DNA of 64,000 nt from Helianthus annuus. Lineage: Eukaryota; Streptophyta; Magnoliopsida; Asterales; Asteraceae. How positions within the stretch are numbered: position 1 is the first letter of the stretch; the number at the start of each line of letters is the position of its first letter. The notes beneath the pieces were generated by a model, which was not told the DNA's origin, searched no databases, and was given only the letters and a program-made list of their open reading frames with translations. Shown here in pieces: positions 44,222 to 55,648 of the stretch. The position numbers and the translations under genes are program-made. The DNA lies in contig NC_035443.2 in NCBI RefSeq assembly GCF_002127325.2, forward strand, positions 31,795,930-31,859,929, written 5' to 3'.

Positions 44222-44630
44222 ACATAAGTTCGCTTTTTCGGACAGTTAAGTAGATCCGCTTTTGTGAACAAGTTAAGTTCGCTTATTTGTACACTTTTAG
44301 TAGATTCACTCCAAATAGCATCTAGGTGCGTTCAAGAGATCCGCTTTTAGGTACATAATTGTCGCTGGTTCGCTTTTGAGATCCGCTCATAGACACTTGT
44401 TTGTTGAAGGTTTGCTTATCAGGTTCACTCTTGGGTACATCTATCTGGTTCGCTCATTGGGTTGTGATCAGGTCCGCTCATAGAACTGATTCTGGTTCGC
44501 TTTTGTGTACAAACCAGGTCCACTTATTTAACCAAGTAGGTCCGCTCGAGTGAACAATCAAGTTCGCTTTTGTGAACTTTACAGGTGGTCCGCTTTTGTG
44601 ATCATTACCTATTTTGCTTTTGTGAACAAC
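44222..44630 (+). repeat. array of about 17 degenerate TCCGCTTTTGTG motifs in the element D leader
   Basis: Words of the form GGTCCGCTTTTGTGAAC or GGTTCGCTCATAG recur roughly every 20-30 bp right up to the gag start. The same word appears in the LTR (43670-43780). Some copies have drifted (TTCACTC, TCCACTT). Confidence 0.85.
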
Positions 44631-44649
44631 AGATAATTGTCGGGGTTAT

Positions 44650-45144
44650 TTGAAAATGACAATGAGGTTTGATGAGCAGGAAAACAATGATCTTAAAAGG
44701 TTGAATGATTGGTATCGAGGATATCTTAGCATTTCTTATCAGAAATTGCCCAAAGAGGTTTGGAGTAAACGTTTCGAATGTTTTCTGAGCAAGAAAGATG
44801 AAAAATTGGATGATTTGGAGAAACGTTTTGATCGGTTGATTGACTATTTGAAGGAAAATCAAATAGTAATAACAGAAGCTGATAAGATATCAAAGTTTGC
44901 TAATGGATTATCAGCTGAATGGGATGATTGCTTGAAAAATTTGAGAGAAAATTATGATTTTTCACAAATATCCCTGAATAAATTCATTAGAAAACTTAAA
45001 AATCACGATTATGAGAAGTATAAAAAGAAGAGAGAGATATTGGATAAGATAAAAATGAATTTGGAAGATTTGAGTTTAGATGTGATAAAAGAAATAAACA
45101 AAAGAATCAATGTTTGTTGGACAGCAAAAAGAAATTTGATATGA
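44650..45144 (+). pseudogene. element D gag, N-terminal part
   Basis: The open frame starts at 44650 and encodes part of the copia gag (UBN2) core: LEKRFDRLIDYLKEN, then FANGLSAEWDDCLKNL and ISLNKFIRKLKNHDYEK. The usual gag start with the GWE..F..W pattern seen in element A is missing. It ends TGA at 45142-45144, and the next frame starts two bases later. Confidence 0.75.
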
Positions 45145-45145
45145 T

Positions 45146-45979
45146 ATGAAAAGAGGTTGTTATATTGATGATGATGAAAAACCTATTGATTTTGTTACAA
45201 TCTTTGGTGCAGGTACTTATAAGATAGAGAAAGAACAAGTGCCAAAGGTTGAAGAATCTGTGAAGAATGAAATTTCATGTTCTGAAACAGTGTGCTTCAA
45301 ATGTGACAGCTTCAAGACTGATAATGACAAACTCTTGAAGGATGCGGAAAGTTTGACATTGAAAGTTAAGAAGTTGGAAGACGAGAAGCAAACTGATTTT
45401 AAACAGATTCTTATGTTGCAAGGAAATTGTGAGAAATTGAAAGCTGAAAATGACAAACTGTTGGATAGTTTGAACAGTTTGAAATCTGAAAACAAAAGTG
45501 AGAAAGAAAAGGCAAAAGTTTTTGAAGAGAAGATGAAAAATTTTGAAATTGAAAAATCAAGAATTGAAAAAGAATTTCAAAATCAAATGAAAATTCTTGA
45601 AGATGGGAGAGATGTGTTTAGCAAAAACAACATCGAAAAGCAAAAAATAATCAATTCCCATCTTCAGAAAATTATAAAACTGGAAAAAGAAGGTGAATGT
45701 GCTCAAAAGAAAATCAAAGAGTTGGAAAAAGAGTTTGAAAGCAAAAAGAAATCTTCAGAAGAAGTGGATTTCTGGATTAAGCTGGAAAACAAGAATCTGA
45801 AAGCAAATGAAACGAGATTTCAAGAACAGATAAAAGTTTTGGAAAATGAAAAGTCTGTTCTTGAAAACATGAAAATGAGAATGAAGAATCTATCAAGTCT
45901 CATCTTGAAAGAATATCTCAGCTTGAAAATGAAGCTAAGAATTCAAGAAACAAGATTGATGAACTTGAGAAGAAATTGA
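45146..45979 (+). pseudogene. element D gag, central coiled-coil part
   Basis: The 277-codon frame is dominated by heptad-like Lys/Glu/Leu sequence from about residue 70 onward (LKVKKLEDEKQ, IKELEKEFESKK), predicting a long coiled coil. A CFKCDSFK segment lies near residue 51. The stop TGA at 45977-45979 is bypassed by the next frame, which continues the protein at 45976, so a one-base shift separates them. Confidence 0.75.
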
Positions 45980-47118
45980 TAGGTTTTGTGACTGCATCAG
46001 ACAGTTTGAATTTTCCCTGTCCAAAACCAATCAATTCAATTTCAATAAGTGACAATGTCACAAACTTTGATAATATCAAAGTTGAAGATTGCGATGAGAA
46101 ATCTGATGATGTAAATGAAAAAATAGAAAAACAAAAATTGTTTTTGAAATTAAAAGAAAAATTTCAGAAAACTGTTCTACAATCGACTGAGAAGGGAGAA
46201 TGCTCTAAGCAAAAACCTTTGAAGAAGAAAGTGGAACAAAAACAAAAAGATAAAAATTTGAAAAATGTTCAAAAAGATAATGAAAGTTCATCAGATCGAT
46301 CATCCAATCGCAATGAAAAATTACAAAAAGTAAAAAATGAAAACTCAAAAATTGTTGGTAATAAGTGGTGCAGGTTGGACCACAGTGCTCAAAAGCAAAA
46401 TCCAGTAAACATGAGGAATGATCTGAGCGTTTGGTGTGAAGGTGGTATACGGTACGATAACAGAGTGTGTTACCGATGTGGTTATCAAGGACACATGGCT
46501 GTTAACTGCCGGAATTGGAGTTATGAAACCAGAAGATGCTACAATTGCCAAACCAAAGGTCATATTGCCAGAGAATGCCCAAGGAAATCGAATGACAGAT
46601 TGAGGGCTAAGTCTCAGAAATTGGAAAAGATTCCAGTCAAAGTCAAGCCCCATGAACAGAAGGTTCTAAAACCTAAAGTTCAAGAACAGACAATTCAAGA
46701 AAAGAAAGTTAAACTTTCACAGAGGCAAAAAGACAGACTGAGGAAGAAGAGAAAGAAGGCTAGAGAGTATTTGGAGAAGATTTTGTACTCGGGTTCATCC
46801 GTTGGAAAGAATAAGAGTTCTGATGAATCAATTTCCTCGGCTGCAAAGTCAAGCAAGATGAGTTCATCAGATACAAATCTGAGGACGAAAGAGGAAAAGA
46901 GGAAGAAGAAAATGGTCGGCGATGAATCTGACAGGTCAAAGTCAGACAAGCCACCTGCAGGCAATGATTCTGGTTCGTCAAAGCCAGGGGAGCCATTGGT
47001 TGAGGTAAAAAAGGAGAATTCTGGTTTAACAATGGATGATGCAAATTTTCCACCATTGTTGAATAAGAATTCGAAATCACCCAAGGATCGCCAGGCTTGG
47101 GTGAATCTGTTTAAATAG
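45976..47118 (+). pseudogene. element D gag, C-terminal part with two zinc knuckles
   Basis: The frame has no ATG at its start (TTG at 45976) and is best read as a frameshifted continuation. Residues about 165-200 carry two CCHC knuckles, CYRC....H....C and CYNC....H....C. A Lys/Arg-rich stretch, a Ser/Asp-rich stretch, the motif MDDANFPPL and the terminal AWVNLFK follow before the stop. The knuckles would bind element RNA. Confidence 0.8.
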
Positions 47119-47317
47119 AAAAACCTGACTTGCCGGAGATCCCAAGTTGGTATCGTGGATCATGAATCGGCATCCTTCTAAATCTGTGTTTGAGGTTTTG
47201 CAGGACTTGCCGGAACTCCCAGGTTTGTAAGCGAGGAGTAGGAATCGGCACCTTGAGAATTCAATCAAAAGATGGTAATTGGTTGAAAAACAGGTTTGAA
47301 AAGCTTAATTGCTAAAT

Positions 47318-47390
47318 CTACAAGTGGTTGTATGTTTGTGGTTGTTAAAAGTGGTTCAGAATGAGAACCAGTTGATCTTACAAGTGGTTA
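47318..47390 (+). repeat. reiterated ACAAGTGGT motif in the element D 3' region
   Basis: CTACAAGTGGTTG (47318-47330), AAAAGTGGTT (about 47347) and TTACAAGTGGTTA (47378-47390) resemble the LTR/PBS boundary CTACAAGTGGTATC at 44007-44019. Confidence 0.6.
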
Positions 47391-48037
47391 AATCATGGTC
47401 ATTAAATTGAACTTGAGTTAACTATTATTCAGAAGATTGATAAAACAATGTGATGATTGGATCCCCAATTTTACAAAAGGTAAAAACAACTAAACTTATT
47501 TTCCGGAAAAACCATTCTGATTAAAACAAACTTAAGTGTTTTGAAATCATTATGGGAAAATAGTTTGTTGTGAGGGGGAGTTCTGATTGTTTACGCCATG
47601 TGGATGGAGAATTAATGCGATTCCCATCAAGTTGTCAACTTTGTATAGTTTGTTTCGAATTTTCTCAGAAAATCAAAATTGAAACATATTTTGATTTTAT
47701 GGGGAGAAAAATTTTAAAAAAATTAGAAAATTTGAAAATGTCAAAAACATTGAAAAATTAAAAATGAGTTTTGGTACAAATAGGGGAAATGATAGTACAT
47801 CAGCTAGACTGGCACAGTACGCTAAAGATTTGTAATGTATAAATGCAATTAAGCAGTCTCGCTAAAGATGTGTCGATAGGTTTTCATAGAATTAGTAGAT
47901 CAGTTTGGGATATAAACATAAATTTCACTTGCGTCTGCGTGGGCAACACCTCCAGGATATATAGGTAACCCCTAAAATCCTGTTTGAAGGGTCCCGTATT
48001 CTGAGATACTAGGTCTTTATGCTCAGTGATATCTGGG

Positions 48038-48260
48038 GTATTATCCCGGGACTTCTGCTGTATGGAAGTACTGACCTAGTCCCCGGATAATACTTTCTGC
48101 AAAAAGCTTTGAAATATAAGCTAGCCCTCAGCAATCTGATTAAACAATAAAATTGATAATCTTTGCTGTTGTAATAAAAGATCCTCTAAAGGGGACCCAC
48201 CTAAAATCGAAGCCGTCATCTCTCTGCGTATACGGAAGTATCGACCTGAGCTCTCACGGC
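48038..48260 (+). ncRNA. two forked hairpins in the 3' region of element D
   Basis: Hairpin 1 pairs GTATTATCCCGGGAC (48038-48052) with GTCCCCGGATAATAC (48079-48093), 14 pairs with one C/C mismatch, and has inner GTAT-GGAA-GTAC at 48060-48071. Hairpin 2 has inner ATAC-GGAA-GTAT at 48230-48241 within an outer GCCGT/ACGGC stem (48212-48216, 48256-48260). A block shared with element A follows (CTCACCTGTAAGACTGAATA, 48301 onward). Confidence 0.75.
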
Positions 48261-49114
48261 CCTCGCACATTACCCCTTAACAGATATCAGCTATGGTATA
48301 CTCACCTGTAAGACTGAATACTGGGGTCTGGATACGGGAGTATATACTGAGGTGGGACACATGTAGATGTTTAAGTTCTAAAACACTAAATCTGTATCCC
48401 GAACAGGTTGAACATTTTATGAGAATTTAAGTGGATCAATATATCGACAATCAACGCGAACTGTTTAAAAGCTTAAAATGAAATAACAGCTTAACGGTGC
48501 TAGTGTCTAGTCAGCAGCTGATATGATCCTCTTGCACGAACTCACAAAAATATGTTTGTACATATTTCATTTTTGCATTTTAATTGATGTTATTGCATTT
48601 GTGTTTCATATTTGAAAAATCCAAAAAGATTTTCGACAACTGATGTTGGAGAGCTGAAATTCAAAATCTCAAAGGCTAAACAAGATGAATAGAGGTTTGG
48701 TTAAAATGATTTGAGATGATTAATCAGATTTTGGAAGGTTTAATAAATTGTTAAATGTGAAAAATTCTTGAATATTCTTAAATGATTAGTTGATTCATTA
48801 AGTTGAATCACAATTGTGTTGGTTTGTGATAGAGTGTTTGAGTTGTGCAGGTTTCTGATCCTGTTGCTACGGAAAGCCAGGAGATACATCAGAACCTGAG
48901 AAGAAGTTTAAATTGATAAAGCCAGGAGTTGATTTCGATGGTGATAACGATTTCCAGACGGCGATCCCAGCATGATGATAGGGGGAGTCTGATGAAAGTT
49001 AGAGCCAGAGAAAGATCCAGGTACTTTATTCCAGGAAGAGTTCCTGAAGAAGACCGATCAAGATTGAAGAGCTGTAAATGTTTGAAGACTCTCACTGAAG
49101 ATTCCGTCAACATT

Positions 49115-49126
49115 CAAGGGGGAGTC
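49115..49126 (+). other. polypurine tract of element D
   Basis: CAAGGGGGAGTC lies directly before the 3' LTR start at 49127. Confidence 0.9.
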
Positions 49127-49562
49127 TGTTGGTGCAGTTGTCTGTCGACTACATCTTCGTTCGAGTCTTAGGGTAGGGCTGATAGTATAGTGAACGGAAA
49201 TCGAGAAATTATGTAAAAGACAGGTCCGCTTATGTGTCTTATCAGGTGGTCCGCTTATATGGTCATTAGTTAGAGGTTCGCTCATAGATCATATGAGGTC
49301 CGCTTATATGGACATGTCCATATAAGCGAACCCTGTAGCCTATATATAGGAGAGTCATAAGAGCGGATCAGTAATCAGTGTGTGCATGTAAAGGCGAAGC
49401 TCTGCAAGTTTGTCTCCGGAACTTGTAATTTGTCAGCTAATCAATAAACGAGACGTTAAATAGTGAAATCAAGCTATACGAAGACCGAATCAATGAATTC
49501 CGCCTCTGATTCAGTCTAAGCACTCTTCTGATTGACTCGACAGGTCGTCAAACGTTCCTACA
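49127..49562 (+). repeat. 3' LTR of element D
   Basis: It is 436 bp. Differences from the 5' LTR were noticed at the C/T in GCTCACAG/GCTCATAG, the C/A in TGCCAG/TGCAAG and the G/C in AGAGCG/AGACCG. Confidence 0.93.
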
Positions 49563-52500
49563 TAATTGTACTGAAATAAGTGCTTCTATAAATGTAAGGA
49601 ATACGAGATCGCTAATGGTTAGCTAGGCCATCAACATGTGTAACGACATAGGAAGCATCCAAACCATAGGCATTTTTACTTGTCGATTCAAGACTAGAGA
49701 CACAAAAGCACTTCTTGGTAAAAGAGTGGCCAAGAGTGTGGTTGCCTGAAACCCATTTGATCTAACCTTTTGTTCTGCGGTCTTGGTATTTAATTGATTA
49801 ATGGTGCTTATGGCACCCTATACGTCACATGATCTATAGTATCATTCCTTAGTTTTTGAAATCAGCATACCATAGTACATGTATTTTCCCCAAGTTTAGA
49901 AAACAAGTAAAAGTTTAAGAGTGGGGACATGAACTCACAACTTTGCATATCCTACGCCGTAAACTTCACCGGTTGGTTTCGTAGCGTCGTGACCTATACG
50001 TGTTCTATTAATGTTAGTCACTAGACTTGTATCACACAAGTACAAGTCACCATCTTTTGTTTATGTACATGTTCTTTGTATGTTCAACCTTTGTGAGGGT
50101 CGTGCCCTTGTTTGTTGGGTCTTGTCCGTACGTTGTGTCGTGCACTTTTGAGTATGTATCGTAAATATATATTTCACTCTTTAAAATATATATTTGTTTA
50201 TAAGTCTTTTTGTCAAGGTAGTAAGTGTTAAAAATAATTTATATTTTTAACTTTCTATGTAGGTTACTTATATTATTTTCCAAAAATGAATATAAGTATT
50301 TTGTGAAATAATATTTTCAATATTATTTTTGTACAAGTATTCTTAGGAAAGTATACTTGTATTTTATGTGAATACTTATGTATTTTGTATTTTCACCAAA
50401 AATCAATACTTTGATTTTTATTACTTTCCGGAATTATATTTCTTAAAAATAATATATTTTTTTAAGACTTGTAGGAAATATATATATTTTGTTGTGCCAT
50501 AAAATATATATATAATCATTCTTGTTATCCAACCGATTTTTGTATAAATTCCATTACTTGGTAATGGTTATATATATTTGTCCAAAAATATATATTTAAT
50601 TCCATACTGTCTATATATTGTCCAAGTTTAATAATATGCTAAGAAAAATATTTTCACAAATATATTTTCTTGTATTTGTCCATGTACTTCCTTGTGAGGA
50701 ATTTTGTATACTTGTGTATTCTCATGTATTTGTATGTGTATTTTTGTATTCATATTCCTTGGGAGTATTTAGTGTATTTTCAAGTCCCTAATACACTACT
50801 ACATATAATACACATAATATACACTTAGCACAAAATTTGGTAATCACTAAATACATATATTTTCCCTAAAAATATACATACTTAATATAAATTTTAACTT
50901 GAAGAAATCACCGTTTCTTAATTTGAAATTTTACACAAAAATTAGGGAAACCTTGGTTAGGTGAATTTTTTTTAGGGAATAAGTTTCACCACAACTTATA
51001 TTTTCTAAGTGTCAACATTTTATAAAAATTTTGACATAGTTTCCCCTAAAATGGAGGTTTCCCATGTTTTCAAAACATGTTTTTATTTTCTTTTCAACAC
51101 CAAAAGCAATTTTCAACAACAATCATCAACATCATACACTAATTTTTCCATATGAAACATCATGGTGAACTTGTTTCTTGTTAAAAATGTGTAATCTTTT
51201 AGATCTACACTTAACATATAATGATCTTTCCAAAAATAAGTGTTCTTGAGTATTTTAAACAACTTTTATGAAACATTATTTTATTAACCAACTCATCCAT
51301 GAGTTTAATGGTCTTTAAAGTTTGTAAATCATGTTCTAAAACCACTTTTATGTCTATTAGGAAGATCATCATTTTTAACATCATGATTAACCATGGATCT
51401 TTCAAAATCCATGCTTAATAACTTTAAATCTTTCAAAAACAAGCTTTCTGCTAATTTTTTAACAAACTTTCCATGAGTTTTAGTTTCAAAAATTAGTTCT
51501 ACACACACTTTATTACTTCAAGATTACAAGTTTATGCATAAAAATTCAAATTTCAAGTTCACTTCATGCTTCATATGTTCATCTTCAAGTTTAACCATGG
51601 ATCCTTCAAGATCCATGCTTAAACTTGTTAGATCCAAGCTTTAACATACTTGATCTAAACATAAACACAAGATATAACATCAACAACTTCATTACATATA
51701 CCAAAAATTCATGTAATCACTTATTTTCTTCATGAATATGTTAGATCTTTTCATTTTTATCATTAAAAGTTAAGTTGTTTAGATGGTGAAACTTGTACAT
51801 AACATAAACATGAACTATTTTAGTGATCAAGAAGCTTACTACTAGCTCTAATGGCTAGGGAAGTGGCACAAGAATGAAGATGATGAACAAGGAAGAAATC
51901 AAGTGGTTAAAAGCTCCAAAGTGAGGTCTTCTAGCACCTTACACCTTCTTAGATGACCTCCATACACCTTCTAGTAACCTTGGATGATGAGTTTAGAGCT
52001 TGAAAATGGTGGTGGTGGTGGTGTAGTGTGTTTGAGCCGAGACCAATGGGGAAGAAGGGAAGAAGATGGTAAGTTTTGGTGATAATGGACAATGGTTACT
52101 CACTTATGGTTATTTATAAAAAAAAGAAAAAAAAAGTCCAACATAAAATATTCTTTAGAGATTATGTGCACACAAGTTAGGGAACCAAGTTAAATAAAAT
52201 AATCAAAAGTATGTAGGGCCCAAAGGGGCCGGCCATGGTGAAAGGGGGGTAAAGTGTAATATTTTGGTAGTTAGGGGTTTAAAATGCAAACGAGGGGGGT
52301 TAAGTTAGTTTAAGTGTGTTTAGGTGTTTTTATGATTTTTAAGATATTCTAACACCAATACTAGTTTAATATCATAAAAACATTACTTCTAGTCAAATTT
52401 TGATGTCCCGGGTATTGTCCGGTTGTTCGATTCGTTACAGTTCGTTAAAGTGCTAAATTGCGCAGTTTCACTAGGTATGAAGCCCCTTTTGTGGCAGTTT

Positions 52501-52962
52501 CAATTCCCGACACTTTGTAAGTTATTCTGGACAATAAAACATAAATTATGCATGATATTAATGTGTTTAAAAGCTGATTATAGCTGAATTGTGTTGATTT
52601 ATGCAAAATTCTGCATTCAAAGTGAGTTTTGGGTGCTTTTTAGTGCATAGTTTATCTTCCGGAAAGTTTATATGTTAACCCTTGTATCCACACTTGGGTT
52701 TTAATGTATTTTAGATGTTGGACCTATTCCTAGGCCCTAATTCTATTGTCTGACTGCTTTCTGCAGAATTGCTGACACAGTGTGTCTTACCGGTGAGTTT
52801 ACTACTCTTTCTGACGCAACGCTTATATTTGAAGTATAAAACGTGCATGAATTCACATGTATAGCATGTAATCAGACAATGTTGACATTTAAACACATAA
52901 TTGCAGATATTAAATAATAATTAAACTGTACGAAAATTACCAGTTTTATACCAGTTGTCACA

Positions 52963-54239
52963 AAAGTATCATCTATTACAATTTAATCTAGTTAAAGTAA
53001 GTATTTAGACCCAACAACAAATGGATGTTCACGTTTACTTTTAATTGGTGTTCACTTAGTCCATTCACCTATGCTTAGTTATGTTAGTTCACGCTCATGA
53101 ACTGTTCCTATATACCGTTAATGAACAAATAAAAACGAAAACAAACGTATTCATTTTCTTAACGAATATTGACTAATTCTGGCGTAAATGTTGACCGATT
53201 TTGAGATAACAACATCCGTACTGGTGTGGTACCAATTTTCGCACAATGTAAAAAGCATGTCAATATATTTTTCGGCATATCACAACTATTTTTTTAGTTT
53301 TTTTACCACGACTCACAAAAAAACTCGACTAGCTATATTAAAATAAATAAATGCCCAAACAAATCCACAAACCAATTTGTGATGACATGAAGTCACGTGA
53401 TAATAAACGGCCCTCTATCTCCGTCCATAACGTTCACATTAGATTACGGTAAATCAAAGACTGTATAGTGGTCACGTTGATGACTTGATGGGATATTTCA
53501 TCATGTCATGAATTATTGAATATAAATGAAGGCAAAGTCAAAACCAAAAACTAAAACATGTATAGAACCACGGTGGCTAGTTTGGAGTCTTGCAAAAGTA
53601 AAATCTACCGACTAAATTAATGCACAACCAACGGATTAATGTAACACAAAACCCACCGACGACCGACCCCTCATCTTATTTAACCAATCACATTTTATGA
53701 AGAGAGGTGGTGTCTTTTCTGGCTATGTTTGGCCAAAAGCTTTTTTGAGGAGATGGTTATAATACTTTATATATAGTTCAATTAAATTTCAAAATTATGA
53801 ATGTGAGCCTAATAATAGAAAATGAAATTTGGATTTTGGTTTTAGTTTAGCTTAAATCAGATCCTTCCGTATCTGCTCTATAAATCAAGAATAAAATTCT
53901 TAGAAGCATGTTTGGCCTGTTCTACATTTTAAAACAGAACCCGACATGTAAAATCTAGTTCGGCCTGACCAACCAATTGTGGGTTCGACCGCCAAATAAA
54001 ACATCGCGTACTGGTGGTCGGTGTTGGATTTTAATCTTGACATTTAATTATTATTATTTGATTTATATTAGTTAGTATTTTGGTTATTTTACTTAATTTA
54101 AAAATAAAGAAAGAAACTAGTGTGTTTGACCGAACTCGGTGGGATCTAAAAGTTGGAAATCCACGTTTTTTTATTTGGCTAGGTTGGTTGTAGTCTTTGT
54201 TTTGACTCCACTTTTTATGGTGGACGTTACTAACATTGA
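52963..54239. other. unassigned AT-rich interval right of element B
   Basis: No gene or complete mobile element was recognised. AT-rich intergenic-type sequence. Confidence 0.45.
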
Positions 54240-54490
54240 CGAGCCGAACTCGAGCCGAGCTTTGGCTCATTTAAGCGATATTGATACGAGCTCAAGCTAA
54301 TCTTTTAGCTCGTTTGAGGTTGTTCTCAAAATAGCTCGAGCCGAGCTCGAGCTTTGGGTTTTACTCGCGAGCCGAGCTCGAGCTAATATAAGTAAGCTCG
54401 AACTGAGTCGAGCTCGAGCTTCAGAAAAACATGACGAGCCAAGCTCGGGCCCAGTCGAGCTCGGGCTCAGCCCAGCTCCTTTACACCTCT
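54240..54490 (-). mobile_element. GAGCTCGAGC-rich fragment with a hAT-like end
   Basis: GAGCTCGAGC and CTCGAGCCGAG words recur. On the minus strand it starts TAGAGGTGTAAAGGAGC (54490), the style of many plant non-autonomous hAT ends. The opposite end and a target duplication were not found. Confidence 0.45.
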
Positions 54491-54544
54491 AAGCCATTCA
54501 AGCTACTTTTACCAATTCTACTAATAATGCATGCAATCCATGGA

Positions 54545-55256
54545 AGTAGGCTAAATTTTCATCGCCTTCTGACGCCCACTTGATCCTGGACTTTTGCTTA
54601 AGGTCTTAGAGTTTCCTCACACTGTCATCATGAATTAATTTTTTGTTGTCCAACCATTCACTTTTCTCCGTGTCTGATAGGTCTTTTATTTCCGCCAGGA
54701 CGTCGACGTCATTAACCATAGCTTCCGCATCTCTTAACTCCTTCTCTTGTATTGCTTTATTTACCGTGATCCATTCTTTATTTCGATTTTAATTCTTCTT
54801 AGCCTTTCTAATAAAAGCAAATCCAGTGTGTCAGTAAAGGCAAAGCTGTCTACTATAGATACAACTAAAGCAAACAAATCCCGGTTAGATAACCAAGAAT
54901 TAAAAAAAGCGAAACGGGATCATACCAAAGTTAGGATGGGACGTGATGATAACGAGTGGGCTAAGGTCTGAATGGTCCCTTGCCCGGTATGATGCCTTGG
55001 GCCATTTGTTCCAAACTTTGTCACATACAAGGATATGATCAATTCGACCTAACTTTTCCCCATCATTAGCCTTAAAGGTGAAGAGCCTCCCTCCCATGTT
55101 ATATTCAAAGAGATTTGTGTTATGTATACACTTTTGAATAAGGATTTTTCTTTGAAACAAAAAGACTTTGTCTCTTGCAAATCCAATATGAATTTTGAAC
55201 AGATTATGATATCGAATTGTAGCAACGAACAACTTCAATTTCACCCTGATTCGCAT
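54545..55256 (-). pseudogene. LINE (L1-type) relic: endonuclease end and linker to RT
   Basis: The minus-strand frame 55256-54900 resembles the end of the LINE endonuclease domain: GGRLFTFKANDGEKLGRIDHILV, ARDHSDLSPLVI and GMIPFRFF. Further along (to about 54545) the text gives KELRDAEAMVND and DLKQKSRIKWASEGDENLAYFHG, the conserved linker before reverse transcriptase. Stops and shifts interrupt it, and the RT itself is absent. Confidence 0.75.
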
Positions 55257-55302
55257 AGAAAAAAATCACAGATTCTTAAAAATGGTAAAATCATTAAGAT
55301 TT

Positions 55303-55349
55303 GAGCACCATGGCTTTAATACCATGTGTAGGATCATTGTGCATTCGAT
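55303..55349. repeat. inverted repeat of a PBS-like sequence
   Basis: GCACCATGGCTTTAATACCA (about 55303) and TGGTATCAAAACCATGGTGC (about 55353) are near reverse complements. Each resembles a copia primer binding site (TGGTATCAAAGCCATGG). They flank the start of the orphan LTR. Confidence 0.6.
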
Positions 55350-55648
55350 TCAGGTGGTATCAAAACCATGGTGCAGGAAACAATGAATTCATTGTAGGTG
55401 ACAAGATTCAAACAGGAAGTCAAGATACGAACTTTAATTTCCTAACTTGTATTCGAATAAAATAATATTGTTTACATGAAAACCCACCATCTCTCTCTCT
55501 CTCTCTAAATGATGAACAATGAAAATCCTATAGAAAAATCCCTATTTACAAGTTTATTAAAAATCCCATTAAGCCCTTAATTTATCAATTCTATTTAATC
55601 AACTCTATAATCTTAATTGATGTATTGTCACACAAAATGCACCAACAA
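55328..55648 (-). repeat. orphan copia LTR, about 320 bp, minus strand
   Basis: On the minus strand it starts TGTTGGTGCATTTTG after a purine-rich ATAGGAGAGTT and ends AATGATCCTACA, followed by a PBS-like TGGTATTAAAGCCATGG. A CT microsatellite lies at about 55491-55508. Both neighbours of an LTR (PBS side and polypurine side) are present, but no second LTR was seen. Confidence 0.55.

Larger units (their letters stand above)
43575..49562 (+). mobile_element. gag-only Ty1/copia retrotransposon (element D), complete
   Basis: LTRs 43575-44010 and 49127-49562 are 436 bp each and differ at only three positions seen by eye. The flanking TAATT (43570-43574 and 49563-49567) is the 5-bp target duplication. 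PBS, leader, broken gag, 3' region and polypurine tract are in order, but there is no protease, integrase, RT or RNase H. It is related to element A through LTR ends, polypurine tract, gag ending and hairpins. Confidence 0.93.
43110..52962 (-). repeat. 5' LTR of gypsy element B, split by copia element D
   Basis: The plus-strand start is TGTCACACCC (43110) and the end is AGTTGTCACA (52962), the same termini as element T. Without the insert the LTR is about 3.86 kb (43110-43574 plus 49568-52962). A minus-strand TATA (TATAAATAACC) lies near 52110. The sequence differs widely from the element T LTR, so it is another family or much older. Confidence 0.85.

Noticed and set aside
46345..47084. Minus-strand frames opposite element D gag
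   Set aside because: Antisense shadows of the biased gag codons; no motif of their own.
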